Source: an uncultured Blautia sp.
GTDB taxonomy: Bacteria; Bacillota; Clostridia; Lachnospirales; Lachnospiraceae
DNA: 49,251 bases
Direction: 5' to 3'
NCBI RefSeq assembly: GCF_934371575.1
Contig: NZ_CAKRNY010000029.1
Location: 1-49,251 of the forward strand
Under the pieces are notes generated by a model. The model saw only the letters and a list, made by a program, of their open reading frames with translations. It did not search any database and was not told where the DNA came from. Each line of letters opens with the position of its first letter. Position 1 is the stretch's first letter. Positions 17,801-25,380 of the stretch are shown here, piece by piece. The position numbers and the translations under genes were made by a program.

Positions 17801-18200
17801 TGAGCTCCGTATGGTAAACGAGGAAAATGCTGGTAAAGGAAAGAATCGTGGTTTAGACCTCATGGTATATTCCAATGTTACCGGAAAAGAGCGTGAAGTC
17901 CGTACCCTTTCCGGAGGAGAGTCCTTTATGGCAGCCCTGGCATTGGCACTTGGAATGGCGGATCAGATCCAGGAGAGCTCTGCTGCTATACATTTGGATG
18001 TGATGTTCGTGGATGAAGGATTTGGTTCTCTTGATGAGCATTCCAGGGAGCAGGCTGTGAAGGTTCTTCAGGAACTGGCGGGAGGAAGCAAGCTGATTGG
18101 AATTATTTCTCATGTGACAGAGCTGAAGCAGGAGATCGAAGATCAGCTGATCGTCAGCAAAGACGAGAAGGGAAGCCATGTGAAGTGGCAGATAAGCTAG
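14889..18200 (+). CDS. sbcC: exonuclease SbcCD, subunit C (Rad50-type SMC ATPase)
   Basis: The 1103-residue SMC-like ATPase partner of SbcD. Walker A is GDTGAGKT at about residues 34-41. Two long coiled-coil arms flank the zinc hook CPVC at about 538-541 (GKPCPVCGAVEHPNP). The ABC signature LSGGES lies near 1007 and Walker B (VMFVDEGFGSLDE) near 1036. Start ATG 14889 gives the standard MRPVKLTIQAFGSYG. The frame is also open upstream inside sbcD, but that extension has no ribosome binding site. A bidirectional terminator follows at 18246. Confidence 0.96.
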   Translation: MRPVKLTIQAFGSYGKLTQIDFQEPNQNLFLVTGDTGAGKTTIFDAIVFALYGEASSSTNKKEGVVLQSQYVELNVEPFVELVFSEGTGADCQLYTVRRVPRHLKLLTRGAGKNTSSREVAGSVSLIMPDGTEYPQKEADGKLGEILGLTKNQFMQVAMIAQGEFMELLRAKSDDKKVIFRKLFNTELYQNIVDEMMNRKRALEKDIAQIKTACQTEAAHVVIPQEYELREEVEGLKKQVLNGEIVVMDSFLEHLGDLCRMLKENTNSAAEELQSVSKLRDEKRDIYNSATQLKSLYAQLETAQAQLSECMEVEIQIGEKTILAEKIKKAYEIKGEYTLCQDAQRNMQTCESALKEQRERAPLLKAQSQSAFQAAKLAKETTEKELQTYTSVYERVNKEVKLLKQIKEAENGVKTSQKKLNEAQNADRKAREELERMEKQEADWRAQSEKLTDTNEKIAVWKGKNQELEALGLEVQETATFLKNVEAQKNLAKKARNTYRQIRNQYDTKNQEYESMRRIFLDEQAGFLARELQPGKPCPVCGAVEHPNPCTASAFHGDLTREQLELAEKETSELRSKQEKSAGEAKSAADLVGEKEKNLEETGMKLCRRILNDRAQFPEEGAAEIFEYLVQNTEDFQKNENSEEADKTEARIMCREKTWGVLLDQIQTLLGIWKTFLQKEGMKLSTDQKTLHHLQESLGQIEEQKKLGKNAVEECGQNLTAAIAAAKSAENLLKQLNDSREYPSEEAAMAEFNLAKGKWKAAEKVSKEAEKEEKSASEDLVNCTSLIKRYEEELPERQKLCQERQDSYQTIMKEKDMAEQEWIAIAENYTRETADMLQKEADVWHRKKLTAQTAAETAEKAIDGRNKPDIEAAKSQMEETETTRIQTQNKLDLYKEQYKADKDAYDTLTPQMEKRGKIIEKHAKLETLYKLLSGNMSGNRMDLETYVQRYYLEKILYAANRRFADMSAGQFELRMVNEENAGKGKNRGLDLMVYSNVTGKEREVRTLSGGESFMAALALALGMADQIQESSAAIHLDVMFVDEGFGSLDEHSREQAVKVLQELAGGSKLIGIISHVTELKQEIEDQLIVSKDEKGSHVKWQIS

Positions 18201-18245
18201 GGAACCGTGTAAGCTCAGACTTTGGTTTGTTGCCTGCACAAATAA

Positions 18246-18290
18246 TATCGGGAAGCCATTAAGCTTCCCGATAAAGAAATATTTTATAAA
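18246..18290. terminator. bidirectional terminator between sbcC and the HAD gene
   Basis: TATCGGGAAGC (18246-18256) pairs with GCTTCCCGATA (18263-18273), an 11-bp perfect stem with a 6-nt loop. A/T-rich sequence lies on both sides. It separates convergent genes. Confidence 0.8.
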
Positions 18291-18943
18291 TTTTTTACAA
18301 AATCAATAAACTCTTCCAGTTCACCGTAATCATGAATCCGACAGTTTGCCAGACGCTGTATTTCCTTTTGGTTTTCTTCATGAGAGTCGTACACAGCAGT
18401 GGTATAGAAGCCATCTTTCTTAGCTGTAGTAAGGGCATGAAGAGAATCTTCAAAAACCATGGTATTGGTTCGGTTGGTGCCAAGAAAGTTCAAGGCTTCC
18501 CGATAAATGGTCGGTTCGTCCTTTCCGGCACCTACAGAGGAGCAGGTAAAGATTTCGCTGAAATAATCAAGCACTCCGCAACGTGCCAGGGCAGCTTCTA
18601 CAAGGGAGCGCTCTGTGGCAGTGGCAATACACATTTTGACTCCGGTCTCATGAAGCTGAGCCAGAAATTCTTTCAGATGAGGCTTCAGCTGAGCCTTATA
18701 GCGGTAGAAATCATCTACAATAGCTACAGCACCCTTGATCACTTCGTCCCTGGTCTGTTTTACGCCATAGTGCTCAATAAAATAGTCAGCTGCCTGGTGG
18801 AGACTCATAGTGGCGATTGCTTCATCCAGATCCGATTCAGGTTCAATTCCCTGGTTTCGCAGATAATTTTCTCCTACATGATCCCAGGCTGACATAGAAT
18901 CCAGAATCGTACCATCCAGGTCCCAGATGGCACCCCTTAACAT
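18284..18943 (-). CDS. HAD-superfamily phosphatase (phosphoglycolate phosphatase/beta-PGM-like)
   Basis: A 219-residue HAD-IA hydrolase with motif I WDLDGTILDS (D8, D10), motif II IATATER, a motif III lysine in GAGKDEPTIY and motif IV FEDSLHALTTA. It has an alpha-helical cap like beta-PGM and phosphoglycolate phosphatase. The start MLRGAIWDLDG at 18943 follows AGGAAAGGG by about five nt; the frame also extends upstream to 18985. It overlaps the end of thiE by 7 nt. This coupling suggests a phosphatase in thiamine metabolism, for example dephosphorylating thiamine phosphate, but the fold alone does not set the substrate. Confidence 0.85.
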   Translation of the reverse strand: MLRGAIWDLDGTILDSMSAWDHVGENYLRNQGIEPESDLDEAIATMSLHQAADYFIEHYGVKQTRDEVIKGAVAIVDDFYRYKAQLKPHLKEFLAQLHETGVKMCIATATERSLVEAALARCGVLDYFSEIFTCSSVGAGKDEPTIYREALNFLGTNRTNTMVFEDSLHALTTAKKDGFYTTAVYDSHEENQKEIQRLANCRIHDYGELEEFIDFVKNL

Positions 18944-19626
18944 GAAATCCCTTTCCTGGAAGATGCATTGTCTTTGGAAATGCAAGTAGAATCTTTCATT
19001 TTGAGGGTAAGCTCTTTAAGCTCTCTGGTTGCTTTTGTAATATCTTCAGCCGCAAAGATGGCACTTACAACTGCAATTCCGCAGATACCGCTTCCGGCCA
19101 GTTCTATTACATTGTCATGTGTAATTCCGCCGATGGCAATAACGGGAATATTTACAGCCTCACATATTTGTTTTATAGTTTCATGGCTGATATTGCCGGC
19201 ATCTTTTTTGGTTCCGGTTTGGAATGCGGCACCTACTCCCAGATAATCTGCGCCATTTTTTTCAGCAAGAACCGCTTCTTCAACTGTATGCGCAGAAACG
19301 CCGATGATTTTGTCAGAACCGAGGATGGCTCTGGCATTACCAGCAGCCATATCCTCCTGCCCCACATGAACGCCATCGGCATTGATCTCTTTTGCAATTT
19401 CTACATTGTCATTGATCACGAATGGTACATGATAGCGCGCACATAACTCTTTGATTTCCGCAGCTTCTTTACGAAAACTATCTGTATCCAGAGCTTTTTC
19501 GCGTAGCTGAATGAAGGTAGCCCCACCTTTTAAGGCTTCTTCGACCTGATCATATAAAGTTCTGCCATTTAACCAGCTGCGGTCGGTAACGGCATAAAGT
19601 AAAAGATCTTTTTTACTACAGTTCAT
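18937..19626 (-). CDS. thiE: thiamine phosphate synthase
   Basis: Joins 4-amino-5-hydroxymethyl-2-methylpyrimidine diphosphate and hydroxyethylthiazole phosphate to thiamine phosphate. A TIM-barrel protein of 229 residues with FIQLREK, FVINDNVEIA, DGVHVGQEDM, GVSAHT, a phosphate loop region DYLGVGAAFQTGTKKDA and PVIAIGGI. The usual GPIFPT segment reads GAAFQT, a change often seen in Firmicutes homologs. The C-terminal tail of about 20 residues is longer than usual and overlaps the HAD gene. The ribosome binding site AGGCAGG lies 8 nt before ATG. No TPP riboswitch is seen in the short leader. Confidence 0.93.
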   Translation of the reverse strand: MNCSKKDLLLYAVTDRSWLNGRTLYDQVEEALKGGATFIQLREKALDTDSFRKEAAEIKELCARYHVPFVINDNVEIAKEINADGVHVGQEDMAAGNARAILGSDKIIGVSAHTVEEAVLAEKNGADYLGVGAAFQTGTKKDAGNISHETIKQICEAVNIPVIAIGGITHDNVIELAGSGICGIAVVSAIFAAEDITKATRELKELTLKMKDSTCISKDNASSRKGISC

Positions 19627-19685
19627 TGGTAAAACCTGCCTTTCATATGTAACATGTATTTTAATCAGTAAGAAAATCTTAATCC

Positions 19686-19714
19686 ATTATATAAAGCAAA
19701 ATCTGGAAAGTAAA
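19686..19714 (-). promoter_or_regulatory. promoter of thiE-HAD
   Basis: Read on the minus strand: TTTACT, a 17-bp spacer, TATAAT (19691 down to 19686). It lies about 60 bp upstream of the thiE start. Confidence 0.65.
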
Positions 19715-19791
19715 GGTAATTATTAAGCTAGAGCGTGTTTCTGCGAAGATCGTGAACCGTAATGTTTGTCACACGAACAGGAACCTGTACA

Positions 19792-19820
19792 TTGAAAAAC
19801 AAAAAGTGATATGTTAGACT
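19792..19820 (+). promoter_or_regulatory. promoter of the membrane-protein gene
   Basis: TTGAAA (19792-19797), a 17-bp spacer, TAGACT (19815-19820), about 54 bp upstream of the ATG at 19874 and divergent from the thiE promoter. Confidence 0.5.
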
Positions 19821-19873
19821 AATATTAAAATTGCGTTTTGTTGATTTGCAAAAAAAGAGAGGCAGGTTTGATT

Positions 19874-20527
19874 ATGGATCAATTTGAGAGGATGAAGGTG
19901 ACACGGCAGGCGATGAATGGCAGGATGTGTCTGATGTTTGGTGGTATTTTCCTGATGTTTTCAGCCATTACCTCCACGATCATGTATGGAATCAATTTCT
20001 TTATGACAGCTCTGGAAGCAGACAAGGGAACTGCAGAGTATGTAGAACTCCTTGAGAATGCCGGAGTGGGAAGTGGACTTTTGAAAGGAATTGGTATTTG
20101 TTTTATTGCAGTAGGAATCTGGGAAGTTGTAGTTGGTTTTCTATCTGTAAGAAATTCCAACAGAGTAGATAAGAGCAGATTTTCTGTGAAACTGGCCATA
20201 TCTCTTCTTATAACAGAGATTGTCATGCAGGTAATTCTGTTTTTTACAGGATTGATGAATCTGGGGCTTCTTTTTACAGCCATTGTGCTTCCGCTGTTTT
20301 TACTTTGGGGTGCCACACGTTTAGGCAAAGTTGCCAAGGCTGATCCGGAACGCAAATTTGCAGTAGACCCAGCCAGAAAGAAAACCTCCCAGCAATCTCA
20401 ATCCGCCGCCCCGAAGAAGAGCATTCGTGAGAGAGCCGCTATGCAGGTGCGAGAAGATGCAGTGGCACCAGAGAAACAAGATACTGTAGATGAGGAAAAT
20501 ATTGCAGATTCAGAAGAGTCAAATTAG
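19874..20527 (+). CDS. integral membrane protein of unknown function
   Basis: A 217-residue protein not recognised as a named family. About four hydrophobic segments are visible (about residues 18-42, 68-92, 105-126 and 128-147), followed by a charged, Lys/Glu-rich cytoplasmic tail of about 65 residues (KKTSQQSQSAAPKKSIRERA onward). ATG 19874 has AGAGAGGCAGG upstream. The frame also extends to 19838 without a good ribosome binding site. It stands alone between thiE (divergent) and a TetR gene. Confidence 0.75.
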   Translation: MDQFERMKVTRQAMNGRMCLMFGGIFLMFSAITSTIMYGINFFMTALEADKGTAEYVELLENAGVGSGLLKGIGICFIAVGIWEVVVGFLSVRNSNRVDKSRFSVKLAISLLITEIVMQVILFFTGLMNLGLLFTAIVLPLFLLWGATRLGKVAKADPERKFAVDPARKKTSQQSQSAAPKKSIRERAAMQVREDAVAPEKQDTVDEENIADSEESN

Positions 20528-20543
20528 AAATTCAAAATATGAA

Positions 20544-20599
20544 TATAAGCATCATTGGAAAATGCAGTGGGTATAAGCGTCATAGGAAAATGCAGTGGG
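20544..20599 (+). repeat. 28-bp tandem duplication
   Basis: Two adjacent 28-nt units (20544-20571 and 20572-20599) differ at two positions. Each contains GGAAAATGCAGTGGG. They sit between the membrane-protein stop and the TetR gene. No role is evident; a recent local duplication is likely. Confidence 0.8.
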
Positions 20600-20749
20600 A
20601 AAATTGTTAAAGATATATATCCTGTGAAATTGCATGGGCTGTAGTTAGTCGCTGTTGCCGATAATATGATTTGCGTGTAGCTATTAAAGTATAAGAATTA
20701 GAGACTTTTTATGATTCAACACCAGATAAAGGAAAGAGAACCACAGCAT

Positions 20750-21283
20750 ATGGACATGAAAGAGATCATCGCAGAAGCAGCCCGTAAGCTGATTCTGGAG
20801 AAAAAAGTAAAGAAGCTTACAGTAAAGGATATTGTGGAAGAGTGCCAGATCACCAGGCAGGCATTTTACTACCATTTCGAAGGAATACCGGATCTGATTC
20901 AGTGGAGCATAAAGCAGGGAACCAGACGGTTGCTGGAGGCGTGCAAAGAGCAGGGCGGCGCAGAAGCAGCGTTGAAATATCTGTTTGTTTTTGCCATCAA
21001 TGCCATACCAGAAGTGCGAAAAGGCATAGAAAGTAATTATGGCAAAGAACTGGAACAAACTCTTATGCAAGGAACCTACGAGTTATTTGAGAGCATTGTG
21101 GAAGAAGAAAATTTGTATCAGAACTACAGCCGCCAGGAACTGAAACTGATCCTCCGTTACCACAGCCATGCTATCTTTGGTATTCTCCAGGACTGGACAC
21201 CAGAGGATACGAAGAATCTGGATATGATCGTACACGAAGTCTATTTGATTATGATGGGAAAGAATGCTCCAGAAGAACTATAA
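20750..21283 (+). CDS. TetR-family transcriptional regulator
   Basis: A 177-residue regulator with an N-terminal TetR-type helix-turn-helix (LTVKDIVEECQITRQAFYYH, then FEGIPDLIQW) and a C-terminal helical ligand or dimer domain resembling the TetR_C-like domains of Firmicutes DhaS-type regulators. ATG 20750 lies 12 nt after AAAGGAAAGAG. An in-frame ATG at 20711 would add 13 residues but has no good ribosome binding site. Its target is not evident, since the adjacent genes are a membrane protein and a toxin-antitoxin pair. Confidence 0.85.
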   Translation: MDMKEIIAEAARKLILEKKVKKLTVKDIVEECQITRQAFYYHFEGIPDLIQWSIKQGTRRLLEACKEQGGAEAALKYLFVFAINAIPEVRKGIESNYGKELEQTLMQGTYELFESIVEEENLYQNYSRQELKLILRYHSHAIFGILQDWTPEDTKNLDMIVHEVYLIMMGKNAPEEL

Positions 21284-21326
21284 AATATTGTTTGACTGTA
21301 TTTACAGAAAATGGAGGCGGCAAAGT

Positions 21327-21617
21327 ATGAGCTATGATCTTCCGGAAAGGGTTGTAAAAGATATTGTAACGTTTGCTAAGAGGTATTCTGTCAGGAAAGT
21401 TATATTGTTTGGATCGCGTGCAAGGGGAAACAATACAGAAAGAAGCGATATAGATATAGCGGTATATGGCGGAGACTTTGATTCTTTTTACTGGGATATT
21501 AAAGAAAATGCACATTCCCTTTTAAGCTTTGACGTAGTTGATGGAGAAAAAAGTATCTCAGAAGAACTGAAAAATGAAATCAGAAAGGATGGGGTTGTAA
21601 TTTATGAAAAAACTTGA
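21327..21617 (+). CDS. mntA: MntA-type antitoxin (minimal nucleotidyltransferase)
   Basis: A 96-residue minimal nucleotidyltransferase. The motif GSX10DXD is intact (G29-S30 ... D41-I-D43 in FGSRARGNNTERSDIDIAV), with a further Asp near residue 70 (FDVVD). In characterised pairs this enzyme adds AMP to a tyrosine of the HEPN toxin and so blocks it. GGAGGCGG lies 6 nt before the ATG. The gene overlaps the following HEPN gene by 14 nt, the normal layout of this toxin-antitoxin type. Confidence 0.87.
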   Translation: MSYDLPERVVKDIVTFAKRYSVRKVILFGSRARGNNTERSDIDIAVYGGDFDSFYWDIKENAHSLLSFDVVDGEKSISEELKNEIRKDGVVIYEKT

Positions 21618-22014
21618 TAATTTTTCTAACTGTCTTTCTGTGCTGAAAAATGCTGATTTTAAACTTGCTGAGAATAATGAAATATACAGAACAGGTGTAA
21701 TTGGACAATTTAATCTTACTTTTGAACTTGCATGGAAAGCTTTACAGGAAGTACTGAAGCTTCATGGCGCAGCTGGTGCGGAGACGGGTTCTCCCAGAGA
21801 AATCTTACAGCTGGGATACAGATTGGGATTTGTAAATGACTCTGCTGTATGGCTGCTTATGCTGAAAAAAAGAAATACATCTGTTCATATATATAACGAA
21901 GATGAGATTGATGAAATGCTCCTGTTTATTCGCGACAGTTTTATTCCTGCGTTTATTGACCTTGAAGCAGTTTTGAAAGTGAAATTGACGGAGGCGGAGA
22001 CCGACTGGGAATAG
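21604..22014 (+). CDS. hepT: HepT-type HEPN toxin
   Basis: A 136-residue helical HEPN protein of the HI0074/HepT group (nucleotidyltransferase substrate-binding). The RX4HXY motif is complete: R90, H95 and Y97 in KKRNTSVHIYNED. Arg and His form the RNase site in HepT toxins and the Tyr is the AMPylation target of MntA. All key residues of both partners are present, so the pair looks functional. A terminator follows at 22067. Confidence 0.87.
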   Translation: MKKLDNFSNCLSVLKNADFKLAENNEIYRTGVIGQFNLTFELAWKALQEVLKLHGAAGAETGSPREILQLGYRLGFVNDSAVWLLMLKKRNTSVHIYNEDEIDEMLLFIRDSFIPAFIDLEAVLKVKLTEAETDWE

Positions 22015-22066
22015 AATACAGAGGCCGGATGCAAATACATGGAGGGAACTAAATAAGAGATCAAAC

Positions 22067-22100
22067 GGGCGAGGTGTATTTTTTACACTTTGCCCTTTTT
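22067..22100 (+). terminator. intrinsic terminator after mntA-hepT
   Basis: GGGCGAGGTGTA (22067-22078) pairs, with G-U wobbles, with TACACTTTGCCC (22084-22095), followed by TTTTT. Confidence 0.85.
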
Positions 22101-22127
22101 GTCTATACACGGTGAAATTTCTGACTA

Positions 22128-22156
22128 TCGACACTTTCTTCTACTTGTACTAGAAT
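22128..22156 (+). promoter_or_regulatory. promoter of the coiled-coil/ftsH/HdeD operon
   Basis: TCGACA (22128-22133), a 17-bp spacer, TAGAAT (22151-22156). Transcription would begin near 22163, just before the structured leader. Confidence 0.6.
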
Positions 22157-22166
22157 AAAATCATCA

Positions 22167-22265
22167 GGATTACGGAGCGTGATTGTGACGTACATTTTGC
22201 AGAAAGCCTTTTTCAAACATGCTCCAGAGCCTGTTTGAGAAAGGCCGGAAATGATAACGTAATCC
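22167..22265 (+). repeat. palindromic element in the operon leader containing dispersed repeat copy 2
   Basis: Outer arms GGATTACG (22167-22174) and CGTAATCC (22258-22265) enclose inner arms GCCTTTTTCAAACATGCTC (22206-22224) and GAGCCTGTTTGAGAAAGGC (22226-22244; 17 of 19 pair). Bases 22182-22224 match the repeat at 7682-7724 with four transitions. The whole could fold as one long hairpin in the 5' leader of the ftsH operon, or be a MITE-like insertion. Confidence 0.7.
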
Positions 22266-22287
22266 GCAAGGAGAGGGGGAAACCATT

Positions 22288-22737
22288 ATGGCACATGAAA
22301 TTTTATCCGTAAAAATGTACGAGCTGGATAAAAAGCTGGAACAGACCCACAGCAGGATCCGGCTGGCAGAGAGTATGGATGCGGAAAGACTCCACCAACA
22401 GATTCAGGATCTTCGGCAGGAATGTCAGGAAAGCCGTATCACTTTGGAAAACAGACTTCGACATTCCAAGACAGACTGTGTAATGAAGCTGGCAGGCGTC
22501 TACGACCAGGTGGAGGCAGCAGTTGGAAAAGTGCTGGAGGCAGAAAACATAAATTTGAAAAATAAGGAGCCAATATTTGGAAATGCGCTCCCGGGAACGG
22601 AGGAGAAAATCCTCACCGCAGAATACGCCCTTGATTTTGCCATGCAGGCAGTAAACCGGGCACTTCTGATATCGCTGGAGGCTATTGAAGCCCAGCGTCT
22701 GGAAGATAAAAAAGAAGAATCTGAAAACAGTAATTAA
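22288..22737 (+). CDS. coiled-coil protein of unknown function upstream of ftsH
   Basis: A 149-residue, mostly helical cytoplasmic protein with heptad-like charge spacing over about residues 10-75 (LDKKLEQTHSRIRLAESMDA, then LHQQIQDLRQECQE) and no transmembrane segment. No family is recognised. A GGAGAGGGGG ribosome binding site stands about 8 nt before the ATG. It is the first gene after the promoter at 22128, and ftsH follows after 112 nt, so a role as an adaptor or substrate-delivery partner of FtsH is conceivable but unproven. Confidence 0.78.
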   Translation: MAHEILSVKMYELDKKLEQTHSRIRLAESMDAERLHQQIQDLRQECQESRITLENRLRHSKTDCVMKLAGVYDQVEAAVGKVLEAENINLKNKEPIFGNALPGTEEKILTAEYALDFAMQAVNRALLISLEAIEAQRLEDKKEESENSN

Positions 22738-22849
22738 GGAGCTGGATGTCACGTCTAGGTGGCGAGCTGATGATGATTCGCCGGACAATATGAATGTTGC
22801 AGAAAGCTTTGATGAATAAAGTTAGTTTACATAAGAAAGGACTACAACC

Positions 22850-24679
22850 ATGAAAGAAGTAAAAACCCCAAAAAAGCCGTTGATCTACTATTACGGTATT
22901 GTGCTTCTGGTGCTGATCGTCTTTAACCTGGTGGTTTCCCCAATCTTGATGGAACATCAGGTAGAAGAAACCGATTACGGTACCTTCATGAGCATGATCA
23001 ATGACAAAAACATCGGTAAAGTAGAAGTAGAAGATAACCAGATTGTCTTTACCGACAAGAGCAACGAAAAAATTTATAAAACCGGTCTTATGAATGACCC
23101 AGATCTTACCGACCGTCTGTATGAGTGCGGTGCCACCTTTGCCAAGGACATTGACCAGCAGACCTCCCCGATTCTCAGCTTCCTGGTAACCGGGCTTCTG
23201 CCGCTGATCATTTTCATAGTTCTTGGAAATTATATGGCAAAGAAACTGATGGAGCAGGCCGGGGGCAAAAATTCCATGGCATTTGGCATGGGAAAAAGCA
23301 ATGCCAAGGTTTATGTACAGTCCAGTGAAGGTATTCGTTTTACAGACGTAGCTGGCGAGGATGAAGCAAAGGAAAACCTGGCAGAAATTGTAGATTATCT
23401 TCATAATCCGAAGAAATATACAGATGTGGGAGCTTCCATGCCGAAAGGTGTTCTCCTTGTAGGCCCTCCAGGTACCGGTAAAACAATGCTTGCCAAAGCC
23501 GTTGCAGGAGAAGCAAATGTTCCATTCTTTTCCATGTCCGGCTCTGAATTCGTAGAAATGTTTGTTGGTATGGGTGCTTCCAAGGTTCGTGATCTTTTTA
23601 AGCAGGCGAAAGAGAAAGCACCATGTATCGTATTCATTGATGAGATTGATGCCATCGGCAAAAAACGTGACGGCCAGGTAGGCGGCAACGATGAGCGTGA
23701 GCAGACACTGAACCAGCTGCTCACAGAGATGGATGGCTTCGAAGGCAACAACGGTGTTATCATTCTGGCAGCCACCAACCGACCGGAATCCCTTGATCCG
23801 GCTCTTACCCGTCCGGGACGTTTTGACCGCCGTGTACCGGTTGAGCTTCCTGATCTTGCAGGACGTGAAGCAATCCTGAAGGTACATGCAAGAAAGATTA
23901 AAGCATCTGATGACGTGGATTTCCACACCATCGCCCGTATGGCATCTGGTGCATCCGGTGCTGAGCTGGCAAATATCATTAACGAGGCAGCTCTTCGTGC
24001 AGTCCGCAGCGGACGTACAGTGGTTACAGAAGCAGACCTGGAAGAGAGTATTGAGGTGGTAATCGCAGGCTACCAGAAGAAAAATGCTGTTCTCTCCGAC
24101 CAGGAGAAAAAGGTGGTTTCCTATCACGAAATCGGACATGCTCTGGTGGCAGCCCTTCAGAGCCATTCCGCTCCTGTCCAGAAGATCACCATTATCCCCC
24201 GTACCTCCGGTGCACTTGGCTATACCATGCAGGTGGAGACCGGCGATAAGTATCTGATGACAAAGAAAGAGCTGGAAAATAAGATTGCAACCTTCACAGG
24301 CGGACGTGCTGCAGAGGAAATTGTTTTCGGCGAGATTACTACCGGCGCTTCCAACGATATCGAACAGGCCACCAAAATTGCAAGAGCCATGATCACCCGC
24401 TATGGAATGACCGACGAGTTTGACATGGTGGCCATGGAAACCGTTACCAACCAGTATCTTGGCGGCGACGCATCCCTTTCCTGCTCTGCAGATACCCAGA
24501 AGGAAATCGACGAGAAGGTTGTAGAACTGGTTAAACGGGAACACGAAAAAGCCAAAAAGATCCTGACAGATAACCGTAAAAAACTGGATGAACTGGCTAT
24601 GTTCCTTTATGAAAAAGAGACCATAACTGGTGAAGAGTTTATGGAAATTTTGAACAAAGAGGAGAGTGAGGAAAAATGA
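22850..24679 (+). CDS. ftsH: ATP-dependent zinc metalloprotease FtsH
   Basis: A membrane-anchored AAA+ protease of 609 residues that degrades misfolded membrane and some regulatory proteins. Two transmembrane segments (about 11-33 and 105-125) flank a small extracytoplasmic domain. Walker A GPPGTGKT lies at about 205-212, Walker B IVFIDEID at about 260-267 and the second region of homology ([20 protein letters not shown]) at about 308-327. The zinc motif HEIGH is near 426-430, with Ile where most FtsH have Ala. A third ligand Asp follows in [13 protein letters not shown]. It lacks a long disordered C-terminal tail. The stop overlaps the HdeD-like gene as ATGA. It may be an accessory copy. Confidence 0.95.
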   Translation: MKEVKTPKKPLIYYYGIVLLVLIVFNLVVSPILMEHQVEETDYGTFMSMINDKNIGKVEVEDNQIVFTDKSNEKIYKTGLMNDPDLTDRLYECGATFAKDIDQQTSPILSFLVTGLLPLIIFIVLGNYMAKKLMEQAGGKNSMAFGMGKSNAKVYVQSSEGIRFTDVAGEDEAKENLAEIVDYLHNPKKYTDVGASMPKGVLLVGPPGTGKTMLAKAVAGEANVPFFSMSGSEFVEMFVGMGASKVRDLFKQAKEKAPCIVFIDEIDAIGKKRDGQVGGNDEREQTLNQLLTEMDGFEGNNGVIILAATNRPESLDPALTRPGRFDRRVPVELPDLAGREAILKVHARKIKASDDVDFHTIARMASGASGAELANIINEAALRAVRSGRTVVTEADLEESIEVVIAGYQKKNAVLSDQEKKVVSYHEIGHALVAALQSHSAPVQKITIIPRTSGALGYTMQVETGDKYLMTKKELENKIATFTGGRAAEEIVFGEITTGASNDIEQATKIARAMITRYGMTDEFDMVAMETVTNQYLGGDASLSCSADTQKEIDEKVVELVKREHEKAKKILTDNRKKLDELAMFLYEKETITGEEFMEILNKEESEEK

Positions 24680-25218
24680 GAAGACGTTCACGCTATGGAT
24701 GGCTGGAGCTCATCGAGGGAATCCTGCTGATCCTTCTTGGAATCTACACCTTATTTAATCCTGGAAATACTATCTGGGGAATCACCGTCGTATATGGCAT
24801 TCTCGCTGTGATTGCAGGAATCTCAGATATCGTATTTTATGCAAAGACGGAGCATTATGTTGGTTTTGCACCTACAGTTGCCTTGATATCCGGTATTTTG
24901 AGTCTTCTTGCCGGCTTAATGCTTCTGATGTATCCAAACACCGGAGAACTGATCATGACCCTGCTTCTCCCAATCTGGTTCATCGCCCATTCCGTTTCCA
25001 GACTGACCCATCTTCCGCTGGTCCGCCTGGCAGGAAAATTTTTCTATTACTTTACTATGACCGTAAATATTTTTGGAATCATCCTGGGCTGTCTCATGAT
25101 CATCTGGCCCACCATAGCTCTGTTTTCAGCAGGCTTCCTCATCGGCGTCTATTTGATCCTTCTGGGAATCGACAGTGTGGTGATGGCATGCAGCGATATG
25201 GATGCCGGGTGGATGTAG
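24676..25218 (+). CDS. HdeD-like (DUF308) membrane protein
   Basis: A 180-residue protein made almost entirely of six hydrophobic helices arranged as repeated pairs with YG/NPG turns (LLILLGIYTLFNPGNTIWG, then LLMLMYPNTGE and MIIWPTIALFSAG), the pattern of the HdeD/DUF308 family. HdeD in enterobacteria is linked to acid resistance; its molecular role in Firmicutes is unknown. It overlaps ftsH by 4 nt and is surely co-translated with it. Confidence 0.85.
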   Translation: MRRRSRYGWLELIEGILLILLGIYTLFNPGNTIWGITVVYGILAVIAGISDIVFYAKTEHYVGFAPTVALISGILSLLAGLMLLMYPNTGELIMTLLLPIWFIAHSVSRLTHLPLVRLAGKFFYYFTMTVNIFGIILGCLMIIWPTIALFSAGFLIGVYLILLGIDSVVMACSDMDAGWM

Positions 25219-25298
25219 AAACAGAATATATTTGTTACTGGTCAAGGAGTGAACGGTAACATATATTTATCAATGTAAAAGCAAAATATATTTACCGG

Positions 25299-25328
25299 TT
25301 GACACAAGAAACTGCGAGGTGATAAAAT
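25299..25328 (+). promoter_or_regulatory. promoter of the lacI-type regulator gene
   Basis: TTGACA (25299-25304), an 18-bp spacer, TAAAAT (25323-25328). Three copies of ATATATTT (25226, 25261, 25286) lie just upstream and could be regulator sites. Confidence 0.6.
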
Positions 25329-25380
25329 CAAGATGAAATTAAAAAATTACTGCAGCTCGCAATAAAGGAGATTTACATAT

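Noticed and set aside
19627..19740. TPP riboswitch before thiE
   Set aside because: The leader is short and lacks the conserved CUGAGA-type core.
22682..24691. 669-codon open frame on the minus strand across ftsH
   Set aside because: It mirrors the complete ftsH gene, has Cys/His/Phe-rich composition with no domain, and results from codon bias of ftsH.
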